A stretch of DNA of 64,000 nt from Liopterus haemorrhoidalis (GCA_963971575.1 OZ020612.1:35009916-35073915); one strand, 5' to 3'; shown: positions 22,607-33,180, numbered from the stretch's first letter. The notes: generated from the letters alone by a model not told the origin. Made by a program: numbers and translations.

Positions 22607-23183
22607 ATAATATTATAATAATCCATTATTTTTACCGACCGTCAACATATATAAGGGAGACGTATTGTGATCATACCGATTTTGACATTTCGAGATTTCG
22701 ATGGATCTCCACGAATTGATGTCCCTACATAACGTTTTGACTATTTTTACCATGATATCTGTCGGTCTGTCTGTCCGTCCGTCTGTCTGTTCGTCTGTCT
22801 GTCCGTCTGTCTGTCTGTCCGTCTGTCTGTCCGTCTGTCTGTCTGTCCGTCTGTCTGTCCGTCTGTCTGTGTACACGTGCAGAGCAAATTCGGCTGAAAG
22901 GATTTTTATGAAACTTATTTAAGCTTCTGCCATCAATGGCACGAGTTGATCAACTTTTGGTAAAAATCGGTTGACTAAAAATGGGAGTTTGCTCGTGTCG
23001 ATTTTAAGATTTTTGTGAATATTTCACAACAGAAAAATATTTCGAAAAAATTTATTGAACAAAAGTTGCTATAAAAGCAATAATTAATAACTTTTATTTG
23101 AAACGTTTTTTGATAAAACGAAAAATTTTGAATAATTTTTGTAAAATTTTTCGAAATGTTTTGTCTCAATTTTTTTATACTGA

Positions 23184-23195
23184 AGGCATGCGCCT
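23184..23195. repeat. 12-bp palindromic scar AGGCATGCGCCT
   Basis: Absent from homologous positions of the sister units, which read TACTTACATG/TACTTATATG. Here TGA, AGGCATGCGCC and TTA stand in place of a single TTA. AGGC...GCGCCT are the outermost bases of Harbinger ends seen at 16190 and 23898. Best read as an excision or deletion scar. Confidence 0.45.
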
Positions 23196-23467
23196 TATAT
23201 GTAACGTTTCCATGGTCATGATAAATAATATCTCTGCCGCAGTTTGCCAGTTGGCAAGGCCATTTGGCAATGCCAGAAGTAATGTAGACGTGACCGTTGG
23301 CACATGCCATCGTGCCAGCGGCATGCCAACAAGAATCGCTCGAGTGTCGGTCTCCTTCAAAGAAAGCCGATAAGAACGGAGAGTGGGGACGTGCCAACTG
23401 GCATCACGCGGCTTTGGGCTTAAATTCAGGTTGTGATTCAGACGCCGATGAGCAACGTTGTTTACAG

Positions 23468-23707
23468 ATGGAGTGGACAAACGAAAAAGTGCTTAATTTG
23501 ATCGATTTATACCGGGATCGTCCTGTTTTGTGGGACTGTCGTTTAAAGGACTATAAAGACAGGAATAAGAGGTGTGACGCTCTATTGGAAATTGCGGTTA
23601 GTTTTGGAGTACAAAAAGAAGAAATTGATAGAAAAATCAAGAACTTGGTGTGTCATTTTTCGCGCGAAATAAAAAAAGAGAGAGAAGGTAATAAGTCCGG
23701 TGCGTGA
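23468..23707 (+). pseudogene. MADF-domain gene, truncated (Harbinger C)
   Basis: ATG at 23468 follows TTTACAG, which could be a splice acceptor. It encodes MEWTNEKVLNLIDLYRDRPV, LWDCRLKDYKDRNKRCDALL, EIAVSFGVQKEEIDRKIKNL and VCHFSREIKKEREGNKSGA: an intact MADF domain (79 residues) ending where the deletion joins the transposase. An upstream in-frame extension to 23297 is terminal repeat DNA. Confidence 0.8.
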
Positions 23708-23826
23708 TCTACTTTGAAGACTTGGACGTACCCAAAACGACGTTTGCGCCGTTTGCGTATTTTTTCTTCACTGTCAAGTATGATAACAGCAGCTGAAGCA
23801 ATTAGTAAATCTTCCTCGGTGAACAT
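23700..23826 (-). pseudogene. Harbinger transposase N-terminal fragment (element C)
   Basis: ATG at 23826 (-) reads MFTEEDLLIASAAVIILDSE and EKIRKRRKRRF. A one-base slip in a T run then hides WVRPSLQSRSR, the next conserved block of Harbinger transposases. The rest of the gene is deleted at the junction with the MADF gene. Confidence 0.75.
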
Positions 23827-24162
23827 TGTGCTACTAAACTAAATGCCAACACAGATGTGGACGTTTATACAGCCACTGGCATAGTAGGGATGCGCCTTTA
23901 GAAAATATTAGGCCAAGTTATTTCTACTCTGCTGCTAGAATGTATTTTATATAAGTACTTTATGATGGCGGTCGGTCCTGTGGTGGCCACAACTGATTTT
24001 TTTTTATATGATTATCGCAAAAAATCAAGCTCTAATGAATTTAACATTTAAACCTAACCTAAATTTTCTCAAAGTTACATTCAGTCATTAAAAGTCATTA
24101 GTTTTCAAAATCCAGCTCCGCTTAAATCTTTAGAAATCACTCTTTTTAGGATTGTGTAGGTA

Positions 24163-25397
24163 CGAGGGTTACCTTTTATGTTTTTACCAACGACCACTAG
24201 ACTGCAATATTGAAATGTGTCATTACTATATTCATAAAATTTGACATTTGTTATTGTTAAATCAGTGGCAGCTTATAAATTGACCGAGTAGTTTGTTGAC
24301 AGTGAGCGTAAAAAAAAAACAAATTTGTGAAAACAAATTACTGGAGAAAGTTTCCGTTGGATGATTTTTTACGATTTTAGTAAATGCCTAACTCCACAAC
24401 AAGACATAGATTCACTTCGTTTAACTTTTGGTAATGAAGCACCATCAGAAAAGACTGTTTACAATTGGTTTGCAGAATTTCGTTGTGGTCGTTTGTCCGT
24501 CAGTGATGAATCTCGTGAAGGTCGACCAAAATCGGTGGTGATTCAAAAAAACATCGATGCTATGCGCAAAATGATTGAAGATGATCTCCATGTGACTTAC
24601 CGTGAGATAGAGGCATCCTTTGGCATATCGCAGACTGCAATACATTCCAATTTGCATGAACATTTAGCTGTGAAAACGATCTGTTCCTGATGGATTCCGC
24701 ATAATTTGACCGAAGCTCAAGAAAAGGCTCGTGTTGATTGGTGTAAGGGAATGCTAAAAAAATTCAACCTCGGCACTGCAAAATCCGTATACAACACCGT
24801 TACAGGTGACAAAACTTGGATTTATTCATATGAATCGGAAACTAAGCAACAATCCACTGTTTGGGTCTTCCAAGATGAACCGAAACCCACGAAAAATGTT
24901 CGTTCACGAAGCACTTATTTCTTCGGTTGTACTGGACATGTGATCGCTTGTTACTTGTTTAATGCTGAATGGTATGCAACAATTTGTTTACCAGAAGTGA
25001 TTGACAAAATCAGAAAAAACAACCAAAAACATCTGATCATTCTTCATCATGACAATGCAAGCTCCCACACAGCACATCAAACAATTGATTATTTGAAGAA
25101 GAAAAATATCGAATTAATGTCTCATTGCCTGTATTCACCTGATTTATCCCATGATTTTTTTTTTATTCTCCAATGTCAAACAAAAAATGCGTGGTTAGCG
25201 ATTTTCATCACCTCAAGAAGCTGTTGAAACCTTCGAAAACCATGTTTTTGAGATATGTACCAACTTCAGAGTGGAAAAAATGTTTCGAGAATTGGTTTGA
25301 ACGCATGCTAAAGTGTATAAATCTTAAAGGCAAATATTTTGAAAAGTAATACAACAGATTGTTCCAAAAAAAAAATAATTTTCTTAGTTTTTGTATA
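24163..25397 (+). mobile_element. mariner element, decayed, 3' terminal repeat lost
   Basis: TA then CGAGGGTTACCTTTTATG marks the 5' end. The copy can be followed to TTAGTTTTTGTA (25397), where the 9.66-kb fragment would continue into its AAGGTAACCCTTG terminal repeat; here it stops. Confidence 0.85.
24361..25300 (+). pseudogene. mariner transposase, inactivated
   Basis: ATG at 24361. The N-terminal HTH (TPQQDIDSLRLTFGNEAPSE, TVYNWFAEFRCGR, GRPKS) is followed by a second HTH and a TGA at 24688-24690 in place of Arg in the CSRWIPHNLT motif, a CpG-type change. The catalytic part has TGDKTW (E to K beside the first Asp), HHDNASSHTA (second Asp) and YSPDLSHDFFF. One residue is missing between the second and third Asp, giving 33 rather than the usual 34. 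A frame slip near 25165 moves the C-terminus (SPQEAVETFENHVFEI) to another frame. No active protein is possible. Confidence 0.88.
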
Positions 25398-25559
25398 GTA
25401 CTATATTAGAATCAATAATTTATAATACAAATGTAATATAATTAATTTTCATAATTAAGTATCGAAAAATTTAACATTTTTCATGATTTAATTACCTATT
25501 ATGTACAATTTTAAGCAATTAATAATATAGCAAATTACAATCATAATATGCATAGGGAA

Positions 25560-26322
25560 AAAGTCAAAAAAACCTATATAAAAGAGCAAAAAAAAATAAT
25601 AATAATAATAATTATAATATAAAATATGTAACTAAATAAATCTAACAACAATAATGGTAAATAATGACGAGAAATTAGAGTAAAATATGCTTAGTTATTT
25701 TATGCTTATATTTTTTAAAAAGAAGTTCGTGTAATTTATGTTTTCCAATATCTTGAATAAGAGGACTATCATTAAAGGGACAATTAGTAAAGAATTTCTC
25801 TGTTAGCTTGAAAATAAAGTTTTTTGTTAATTGAATATTGAACTCTTCATAAATATCTACTATTTTTTTATATCTAGGGCAATTTCCAACCAATCTAAGA
25901 CTTTTATTTTGGATCACATGAATTTTTTTATAATTTGAACAAGAGGTATTGCTCCAGACAGAACAGGTATAAGTTAAAGTCGGTCGAATGCAGGTTTTAT
26001 ACAGAAGAATTTTGTTTTTTAGTGAAAGTCTTGAATTTCGATTGAGTAGCGGGAATAATTTGTGCATAGCAGTTGTTGCAGTTCTGCGAGTAATATTTGT
26101 ATCTTTAGTAAAATTTAATTTCTGGTCCATGTAAACTCCCAAATATTTAATGTTTGATTTCCATTCTAAATCAGAATTTTGAACTGAAATGTTTCTTCTA
26201 AGATTTGGTCTACGCCTCGTGAATAAAATAGGCTCAGTTTTAGATTCATTAATTTTGATTTTCCATTTAATATATTTAATAAATTTCACAACAGCTTCTT
26301 TAGTTTTTGTAAAAACTTAAAA
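25560..26322 (-). mobile_element. LINE (Jockey-like) 5'-truncated copy with TAA-type 3' tail
   Basis: The coding tail runs from 26322 down to 25675, then a ~60-bp 3' UTR ends in an (ATT)n tract on the - strand (25596-25620). No convincing target duplication found. Confidence 0.6.
25675..26289 (-). pseudogene. Jockey-type reverse transcriptase, C-terminal part
   Basis: An open frame of 204 codons encodes WKIKINESKTEPILFTRRR, then KYLGVYMDQKLNF, LFPLLNRNSRLSLKNKILLY, KTCIRPTLTYTCSVW and IQNKSLRLVGNCPRY. These are the post-catalytic (thumb/connection) motifs of Jockey-clade LINEs; the FADD catalytic part lies in the truncated portion. It is open to the stop, so truncation rather than mutation killed it. 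Confidence 0.8.
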
Positions 26323-28190
26323 AGTAGCCCTCGTATGATCAAAAACCTCCTATACCGTCATTCATGTATCTGTCTGTGTGTTTGGCAGAAATTGTGGTCA
26401 AATGGAGGGACCTATAGTCTATTCCAAACGTTTAAGTGGAATTAGATTTTGAAATCTAGTAACTTTTAACGACTGAAATGGGCGTTTGGTCATTTTGTTT
26501 AGATTTGTAAATCATATTTACATTGGATAATCTAGGTGAAGGTGACTGTCACTATAAAATGTAATTTTCATTAAATTTTATTTTTTTGTGTAATTTTTAT
26601 ACAAATTTCCCATTTCTTAATCTTCCAAAAATGTAAGAGCCTTAGATGGAAACACCTGGATTATTTTTTCAAAAGTATTGAATTTTTGATTTTAATATAT
26701 ACTCACAATTTGTTGTCACTTACTAGATATTTACAAAACCTTGAAATGTGTGAAAATTCACACTTTACATCATTTTTTTGCAAAAGTCATTTCGATCTGT
26801 CTTTCTTCTTCTTTTGATCATCATTTCATCTTTTTTTTTTTTTTTCGTCCGGCGCTATCCCCAACCCTTCATCTTGCTCCGTTCAATGTCAAGTCAAGTT
26901 AATCTCTATCTTCTGTTAGCTTATTTCAGTGAAAAATGACCGGGTTTATATGTACAATAATAACCAATAATGCCATATTTAAAGTATGAAATGTATAAAT
27001 TTTTTTATTATTGGTGCAATTGGTATTTTTAGGGTTTCGTAGGCCTGATAAAGAAACCCTTATATAATCACTCATGATCTGTCTGTACGGTAGAAATTAT
27101 GGCCAAACATTTGGATGCAAAGAGTTAAAATTTGACATACATATATAGCTCTTTGACCCATAGGAAAAATACTGAGATTTCGAGAATACAGACCCCTCGA
27201 AAAAAATAAATAAACATATATGTAACTTTCCTGAAACACATTTTATTGTGTGTATCAAAAGAAAGTTCCTGCTACGTGTATTTATATCAAAAGTTTCTTT
27301 TTACTATTTTGTAACTACATGTTAATATTTCAACTAACGAATTCTTATTTTTGAAAAAACCAAATTATTATTTGAAGTTTTATTTGCCAAAAATGTGCAA
27401 ATAAACTTCTGTTTATTGCCCCAGAGGCACTTTAAACCAGCCCGGTTTAAAAAATGGAAAAATGCACATTTATATGAACCAGAACAGTTAAAAAGGAATT
27501 TTTGAATTTCTTCGGATGATATCTAGAGTGCATCTTTTAACAGACGATAATTGATTTTTGAAATATCGTTCATTTTGACGTGGATACCGCAAAATTGTTG
27601 TCCCATATATTCAACTTTCCATTGGTCGCCGTCATGTACTAGATATTTACACCTCGCATCAATTTTTATTTGTATTTATTCAGTTTGTGTAGCATATGAT
27701 GTGGACAGAAAATATTTAATCCATTGTTTTCATAGGCGCAAGTCGACATAAAAACTATGAAATATAGTTATTGATTTTAATAGCATAAAATAAAACTGAA
27801 ACCACTTTAACAATATATTTGGTTTAAGATTTACTCAATTGAACAATCTTTTTTATTGTAATATATTAACATGCATATTAACGTGTTTATTGTTTAGAAA
27901 CTTATTTAAAATTGGAGTTTGAAGTTTATAGTTTGGTAACAGTTAGTTGGATACACAGACGTGCACAGAAAAAATGTTAGGGAAGGGGTCAATTCCGAAA
28001 ACAATTCCGACTAAAGATAATAAAAATGTATTATTATTGTTTTGTAGGAGGAATTATATATTAATTTAGTTTTGACTAAAACTTGATTTTGGTATTATTA
28101 AAATAAAGTGATGTTTATTTGCAATTGTTGAATTATTTCATTATTTGTTTGTGCCTGGGGGGAAATCCGGCATTCAAAATCCCTAGTCTT
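26323..28190. other. Dispersed-repeat DNA
   Basis: Contains a CTATAG-family MITE relic (26405-26520), the TGTGTGAAAATTCACACTT repeat (26695-26775), a TAGGGTTTCGTAGGCCTGAT-type repeat (27035-27190; see 46262-46725) and a GTGAACCGGAATAG relative (27465). No gene recognised. Confidence 0.45.
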
Positions 28191-28307
28191 TATTTATTTA
28201 TTTATTTTATTTGATTACATTTTGGCCACACAACAGGCAGCTAGCCGTGATTACAGTGAGGCACTAATAGTTTTTAAAATATTAGTTCACAGACAATAAT
28301 ATGAAAC

Positions 28308-29755
28308 TTACACATACAGATATATTACGAAATAATAGTGATATGAGTACACATACAACAATATATACATGTTTACACATAAAACGTATAATACAAGGAG
28401 AGAATTTATAGATCTTTTAAATGACTGAAGATTAGTTGAAAATATATCAGGAAAGTTACCCTGACCAGACAAATTATTTAATGTAGAAGAAATACAATTG
28501 ATAGCGGAATTAGATGCTGAATTGGTTCGATTAAATTTTATTGTTAAAAGTTTATTAGTGCGAGTTTTGTATGTTGGAATTCTGAATGAAAAAAGATTTA
28601 ATAATTCTGAACTGTCGATTAAGTTATTAAATATTTTGTATAACAGATTAAGGTCCAATAATATTCTTCTACTTTCTAAGGGAACAAATTTCAAGTTAAA
28701 ATCGGGAAATTTATATGATAAATAATTTATAAATCTATTTTGAATTTTTTCAATGCGTTTTATACAGTCACAAATTCCAACTGACTTCTAACAAGTGTGA
28801 AGTATAATGTTACTCATGTTTTAGGATTCTTGAAATCTCATTCGGTTCTAATTATAAATCCTAACATTTTATATGATTTAGTGATTATGTAATTGATGTG
28901 AATATCATATATTAATTTGGAATCTAAAGTGACTCCAAGGTCTTTAAATGATGAGACATTACCAATTGAAACTTATTTCAAATTGTAATTATATTCACCT
29001 ATATTTCGATTTCGAGTAAAGGAAATTTTGAAGCATTTTTTACTTGCCCGACTTTAATATACAAGGGGCAAGTATTGTAATCGCGAAAATTTTCGATGTC
29101 GAGATTTTGACTGATGACCACGTTTCAAGGTCCAGGGAATCCAAAAAACCTATTTGCGAAGTGCCGTCCGTATGTGTGTGTGTCTGTGTGTGTGTATATA
29201 CGATAACTCAAGAACGATTTAACTTAGAGAGTTCGTTCTGGTACTAAAAAATTCTCCTATTAATTGGGAAGAAACCTATTGTTTTTTATGAAAATCAGAA
29301 ACCGGAAACGGAAGTTATTAAACTTTAAAATTTTAAAAAATTCGTAACTGGTAAACCAAGCCTTGGACAAAAATTTGTATAGAACATAATTTGATGTATT
29401 TTTGAAGATTTACCTAAAACTTTTTAAATTAAAAAAGAAAAAAAATTAAAATATATTTTTTTTAATTATTATTTTTTATGGGAGGACAAGTCTAGCGGAG
29501 GTCTCTCTTCGCCACTGGTTTATATTTAGTTTTGATTTATTTGCAATCGTATATTCATAAAATCTATCGATGTCTTCTTGTATTGTTTTGAAATCTTCAG
29601 TAGAGGATACTTTTTGATATATTTTCAAATTATCTGCATACATTATAACTTTTGAATGCAGAAAATAGTTTTTATATAAAATATTAAATAAAAGAGAACT
29701 TATGGTTATGGGAACCCTGTGGCACATGTCGAAGGCTTTACTAAAATCATTGTAA
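28308..29755 (-). pseudogene. LINE reverse-transcriptase fragments
   Basis: The upper part reads FSKAFDMCHRVPITISSLLF (several dozen codons missing between KAFD and the VPQG position) and MYADNLKIYQKV, where the catalytic YADD has become YADN. After the insertion come KCFKISFTRNRN, KDLGVTLDSKLIYDIHIN, LGFIIR and, in the last open part, RRILLDLNLLYKIFNNLIDS and FNRTNSASNSAIN. The fragments are frameshifted. Confidence 0.72.
29041..29491 (+). mobile_element. Second microsatellite-bearing element, inserted in the LINE
   Basis: Bounded by ACTTGCCC (29041) and GGACAAGT (to 29491), an inverted octamer with one mismatch. The layout matches the Helentron-like family: AAGGGGCAAGTATTGTAATC, then TTTTCGATGTCGAGATTTTG, CCACG, GGTCC, then a (TG)n tract at 29171-29197. 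A short tail (29492-29514) may belong to another end. Confidence 0.5.
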
Positions 29756-30045
29756 GTTCACGATTTTGCTTCGTAAATGTTCATGATTCGATGCCATACA
29801 ATTTATGTACAAAGTGTGATGAAAAAACTCGTACTACACGCCTTTTGCAATACCTAAAAAGCACCCTCGTTTTTAGGTCTTAAGGAATCAAATCACACTG
29901 ACTTGATTCGACGTAGCTGTTATTATCACAAATGTGTTAGTTTCGATAAGTTATTTTGTTGAATTTTATAGCGGTTTTTGACAATTTTCTATACGTACGG
30001 CGTAGGCGTTTTATGTGATTTTCGTGAGTTATTTATATACATTTA
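29756..30045. other. Unclassified AT-rich DNA
   Basis: No coding or repeat feature recognised. Confidence 0.35.
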
Positions 30046-30173
30046 TGGCCGGTTGCTAAAGTAAGGATTATCCCCAACTCAAGTTAAAATCATTTGTTTT
30101 TGTATGTTGTAGCATACAAAAACAAATGATTTTAACTTGAGTTAGAGAAAACTCTTACGTTAGCAACCCGCCA
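30046..30173. mobile_element. 128-bp hairpin MITE with TTA duplication
   Basis: The two arms are near-perfect complements: TGGCCGGTTGCTAA...CTCAAGTTAAAATCATTTG and its inverse, meeting at a 6-base loop around 30104-30112. TTA flanks both sides (30043-30045, 30174-30176), suggesting a PIF/Harbinger-type MITE. Confidence 0.75.
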
Positions 30174-30328
30174 TTAGTAAATAATATTGCTATATTGTGA
30201 TAGTATATAGATCATATTCAGTCTAGCAATTGCAAAGTAGATCTGAAATACAGCTATTTTTGTGAATTTATCCTTTTAAGTAGGTGCTGGCAGTGTAATT
30301 TTTTTACGATTGGATTAAATAATAGTTG

Positions 30329-30468
30329 ACGACCGGCGTAGCGTAGTGGTAACACAGGTGCCCTGCGTTGGTAAGGTCTCGGGTTCGATTCCCGTTAGGC
30401 ATGGAATTTTCAAAAATTAGCACTGTCTTGGCTAATTGCCGTAGTACCAAAGGCCAATAAAATTTAAA
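30329..30468 (+). mobile_element. tRNA-derived SINE
   Basis: Pol III box A TAGCGTAGTGG at 30339-30349 and box B GGTTCGATTCC at 30382-30392, 32 bases apart. The tRNA-related head is followed by an unrelated body and an AATAAAATTTAAAC tail. AAATAATA-like sequence flanks both sides as a probable short target duplication. The head does not fold as a complete tRNA, and the body argues for a SINE. Confidence 0.8.
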
Positions 30469-30888
30469 CAAATAATAATAGACATGAGTTTTTTGAAAAA
30501 TTGGAAGGTGATGTTAGAGATTGATACTTCCAAAAAATTTAATACATAGACAATTTTGATCCGTATACTCTTTGGGATAACTATGTTGAACTTAAGAGCT
30601 GATAGCTCACTATACCTATGTACGTACTTTATTGCTGTGTTAAATTATTATACTTACAGTGAATATTAATAATATATGAATGTTACAAGTTATTAAATAA
30701 TTAATTTTAAAATATATTTTACTCTGATTATATGACTCTTCCTGGTTAATTCCTGAAGGAAATGTTGCGAATTCCACATGTTACAGATTTAAAATATTTA
30801 CATTTATAATTAAATAACTTATATTTATAACTTAAATATAAACACAACAATATATCATTTAATGACTGAAATAAAAATTAATTTTAAT
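30467..30888. other. AT-rich spacer
   Basis: No recognised feature between the SINE and the next MITE. Confidence 0.35.
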
Positions 30889-31059
30889 AGGTCTGTTCTT
30901 TAAGACGCAATCTTATTGCAAGACACGGCTGTATTGTCGCGGCGTTAAATTTATTACTGCGGCTGTAAGAATTTAAGCCAAACTGCCACAATTCAAACGA
31001 ACAGAAAATATTGACGCCGCCGTAAACCGTAGACGCAAGGTAGCGAAAAGAACAGACCT
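30889..31059. mobile_element. 171-bp MITE (AGGTCTGTTCTT ends), copy 1
   Basis: Ends AGGTCTGTTCTT and AAGAACAGACCT-like (GAACAGACCT) with GACGCAA/TTGCGTC inner repeats. Another copy in opposite orientation is at 62114-62276. The AGG terminus resembles Harbinger ends, but a clean TTA duplication is not seen. Confidence 0.65.
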
Positions 31060-31111
31060 TATGTGTATTTATAATTTACGATAAGCATGTAAAAAATGTG
31101 CTGCATACATA

Positions 31112-31460
31112 CAAAAAAAAAAAATGTCTCAAATAAAAGTTGTTAGTTATTGCTTTTATAGCAACTTTTGTTAAATAATTTTTCCGAAATATCTCTCTGT
31201 TATGAAATATTCGCAAAAATAGCCCTAGCGAAAGGCCCCTAGGGAACGGCCCTAGGAAAAGGGCGCCACATTGCGAAGGTGAGGACCTTTTTTTTTTTTT
31301 GCTCATCTCTTGGATTTTGGGAGGTGAGGACCTTTTTTTTTTGCTCATCACTTGGATTTTGGACCACCAAGGGCGCCAAACCGCAGTTTTGCCCCTAGCG
31401 CAAGTTTTCCTTACTGCGGCTCTGATCACAATACCTCCCGTATATATGTTGGCGGCCGGT
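31112..31460 (-). mobile_element. Helentron-like element, inverted copy, middle replaced by a hAT-type MITE
   Basis: Left part (31112-31208) matches AAATGTCTCAAATAAAAGTTG...GAAATATTC; right part (31426-31460) matches ATCACAATACCTCCC...TATGTTGGCGGCCGGT. The central microsatellite portion is missing and 31209-31425 is unrelated inserted sequence. Confidence 0.6.
31209..31425 (-). mobile_element. hAT-type MITE remnant with internal ~42-bp repeats
   Basis: On the - strand it begins CAGAGCCGCAGTAAGG, a hAT-style terminus. The + strand interior holds two units of GGTGAGGACCTTTTTTTT, then GCTCATCNCTTGGATTTTGG. The opposite end is eroded and the TSD cannot be tested because of the deletion around it. 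Confidence 0.5.
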
Positions 31461-31539
31461 AATATATAGGATAGCAAAAAGCTCGTAACCTACAGGCGGC
31501 AAAATTATAAACCTGCCACTGCACATTTCTTTTATGACG

Positions 31540-31616
31540 CGTTTACATTAGGCTGGTTAAAGGGTTAGTAGCTAGCTTGCTAGTGACAAAGATAGCTACT
31601 ATCCTAATGTAAACGG
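31540..31616. repeat. Short inverted repeat CGTTTACATTAGG/CCTAATGTAAACG
   Basis: A 77-bp segment with 13-bp perfect inverted ends and an inner AGCTAGC; a possible small MITE. No TSD identified. Confidence 0.45.
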
Positions 31617-31951
31617 TTGAGATAAACTAACACTCATGGGGTAGTTTTAAATTATATTAATAAAAAGATGCGTTTTTTTTACCATATCTGGCCTTTTTTG
31701 GATGAATCTCACATATAGCTTTCATTCAAAGCTTTCTTAGCTTTCATTCAAATTTAAATTACTACAAAAACCTCTGCACCTATTGTTTACAAGTGAGAAC
31801 TCCGAACATTGAAAATTGTGGTAGTGGGAGTAGGCTAGTGGAATTGTAACTATCCTGTATACTGGAATTGTAATCATCCTAGTACGCCGTTCGGTTTTTG
31901 AAAATCAGTCAAGCCGTATAAGGATAGTTCCACTTGTATGTACTATCCTGG

Positions 31952-32352
31952 CAGGGACGTAGCCAGGGGGGGGCATAGGGGGCATAGAGGGCAAAATTGT
32001 TGTCTCTCTCTAGATTTCAAAGTTATTAGCGCATCTAGACCCCAAAACTTTTGGCGTCCCTTAGGTTAGGTTAGTAATATATAAACTGGCAAATCCAAAA
32101 ATTTTCAGTAGTGTTTTAGAGCAGCGATTACCAAATAAGGCGAAACATGTTATTTCTTTCCAAACTGACAGCAAAACCGGATGTGCGGATTGTGCGGAAA
32201 TTTTTGCGGATGCGCATCGTATGCGGATCGGATGCGAATTTAGTATTTACAAAAGCTGCGGATGCGGATCGTATGCGGATCATGGATATGCGCATGCGGA
32301 TACAGAAAAGCTTATCCGCGCAGGGCTCTAGTTATTTTCTGTTACGTCCCTG
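31952..32352. mobile_element. hAT-type element (401 bp), perfect TSD
   Basis: Ends CAGGGACGTA and TACGTCCCTG; octamer TATCCTGG duplicated at 31944-31951 and 32353-32360. The right half (32190-32300) is a cluster of GCGGATGCGGATCGTATGCG repeats, perhaps from another nested hAT end. Confidence 0.92.
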
Positions 32353-32360
32353 TATCCTGG

Positions 32361-33044
32361 TACTGGGATGCCAGTTTTTTGCGAAGAACAGAGTCACTCT
32401 TGTTCCATATTCACCATACTCAACTGACTTGGTCCTGTGTGACTTAAGTTTGTTCTTTTATGTAGTACTTGGATGAATCGCTTTCGAAAAAGTTCTGTTC
32501 TGCAAGGTTAATTACCATTTTATTTTATTAAAAAAATTTCTTATTGAACTTCGGTCTTCTTCAACAATTATTTCTTTACATTTTAAAATAATACTACTTT
32601 CTCTAGATTAAGTAAGACATGTCCGAATTTAACAAATGTCTGTTTAAATAGACTTGTCATCACTAAAATCCAGCACTCACTTTTGTTAGATTGCCGTAGG
32701 CATTTCTATAAAAAAATGTAAAGTGTGTTAAGGTCATTAAAATAATATTGAGGCAGTAAAAGTGAACTTAATAAATGGTACACGTTCTGATTATTCTTAA
32801 CTGCAGTTACATTATATTAACTGTTACTTCATATAACTGCTTCATTTGTTATTAAATGAAAGAAAGTTTAATTTATAATAAACAGATGCAGCGATATTCA
32901 TTTGATATAGTAAGCCTGTAATGTTGATTGTATTATGTAGCATTGTTATGTTACATTCACCTTCTATCAGTGGTTCTAAACCTTTTTAGGTTGTCGTAAG
33001 CATGATCGAGAAACCCTTGTACTAGGGTTGTACCAGTAAGCAAA
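32361..33044. other. Unclassified DNA
   Basis: CAGTGGTTCTAAACCTTTTT at 32969 resembles a hAT terminus without a partner. No gene recognised. Confidence 0.35.
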
Positions 33045-33180
33045 TTGGTCAGTTAGTTAGTTAAAATTTTTGGCGCACAGCAAAAAAGGCTATTTGTGCC
33101 CAACGCAGCCCATCTAAATGACTACAATACATATTAAAAACAGTAAATTAAATAATAAATAAATAAATACAATAAAAACA
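33045..33180 (+). repeat. Dispersed repeat R-A, partial copy
   Basis: GTTAGTTAAAATTTTTGGCG...CAACGCAGCCCAT matches 17920-17975 of the long copy. Confidence 0.5.

Larger units (their letters stand above)
23236..23898. mobile_element. PIF/Harbinger element C, internally deleted (~663 bp)
   Basis: The right end GCCACTGGCATAGTAGGGAT-GCGCCT is followed by TTA; the empty site in sister units (CTCTGTTAGAAAA) gives the junction. The left end is eroded (GCCGCAGTTTGCCAGTTGGC instead of the full TIR). TGCCA/TGGCA motifs are clustered at both ends (more than ten). Carries convergent MADF and transposase stumps. Confidence 0.8.
22634..24005 (+). mobile_element. Helentron-like element, array unit 3, invaded by a Harbinger element
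   Basis: Starts ACCGACCGTCAACATATATA with the longest TCTG/TCCG tract (22757-22872). Relative to units 1-2 it contains a ~50-bp local expansion (23100-23160), a 12-bp Harbinger-like scar (23184-23195) and Harbinger element C (23236-23898). Ends GATGGCGGTCGGTCC, CTGTGGTGGCCACAA, TGATTTTT. Confidence 0.65.
28192..29755 (-). mobile_element. LINE 5'-truncated copy, interrupted by a microsatellite element
   Basis: Same family as the 55140-56333 copy: the 3' end has (TAAA)n and a CCTGTTGTGTGGCCAAAA segment. The coding parts 29515-29755 and 28308-29040 are continuous in the 55-kb copy, so 29041-29514 is an insertion. Confidence 0.7.

Noticed and set aside
22613..22922. ORFs rich in RTDRQTD or SVCLSVCLS repeats (also at 3885-4094, 21512-21751, 22026-22223)
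   Set aside because: They are translations of the TCTG/TCCG microsatellite in the Helentron-like element; both strands are open because of the 4-bp repeat, with no protein features.
21514..24005. CRISPR-like array suspicion because of regularly repeated short units
   Set aside because: The units are ~500-600 bp transposons with a 4-bp microsatellite; there are no spacers, and the genome is eukaryotic.
30329..30400. Possible functional tRNA gene
   Set aside because: Box A and box B are present, but the acceptor and anticodon stems do not pair well and a SINE body with an AT-rich tail follows.
32147..32476. 109-codon ORF with RMRI repeats
   Set aside because: Translation of the GCGGATGCGGAT repeats in a hAT-type element.
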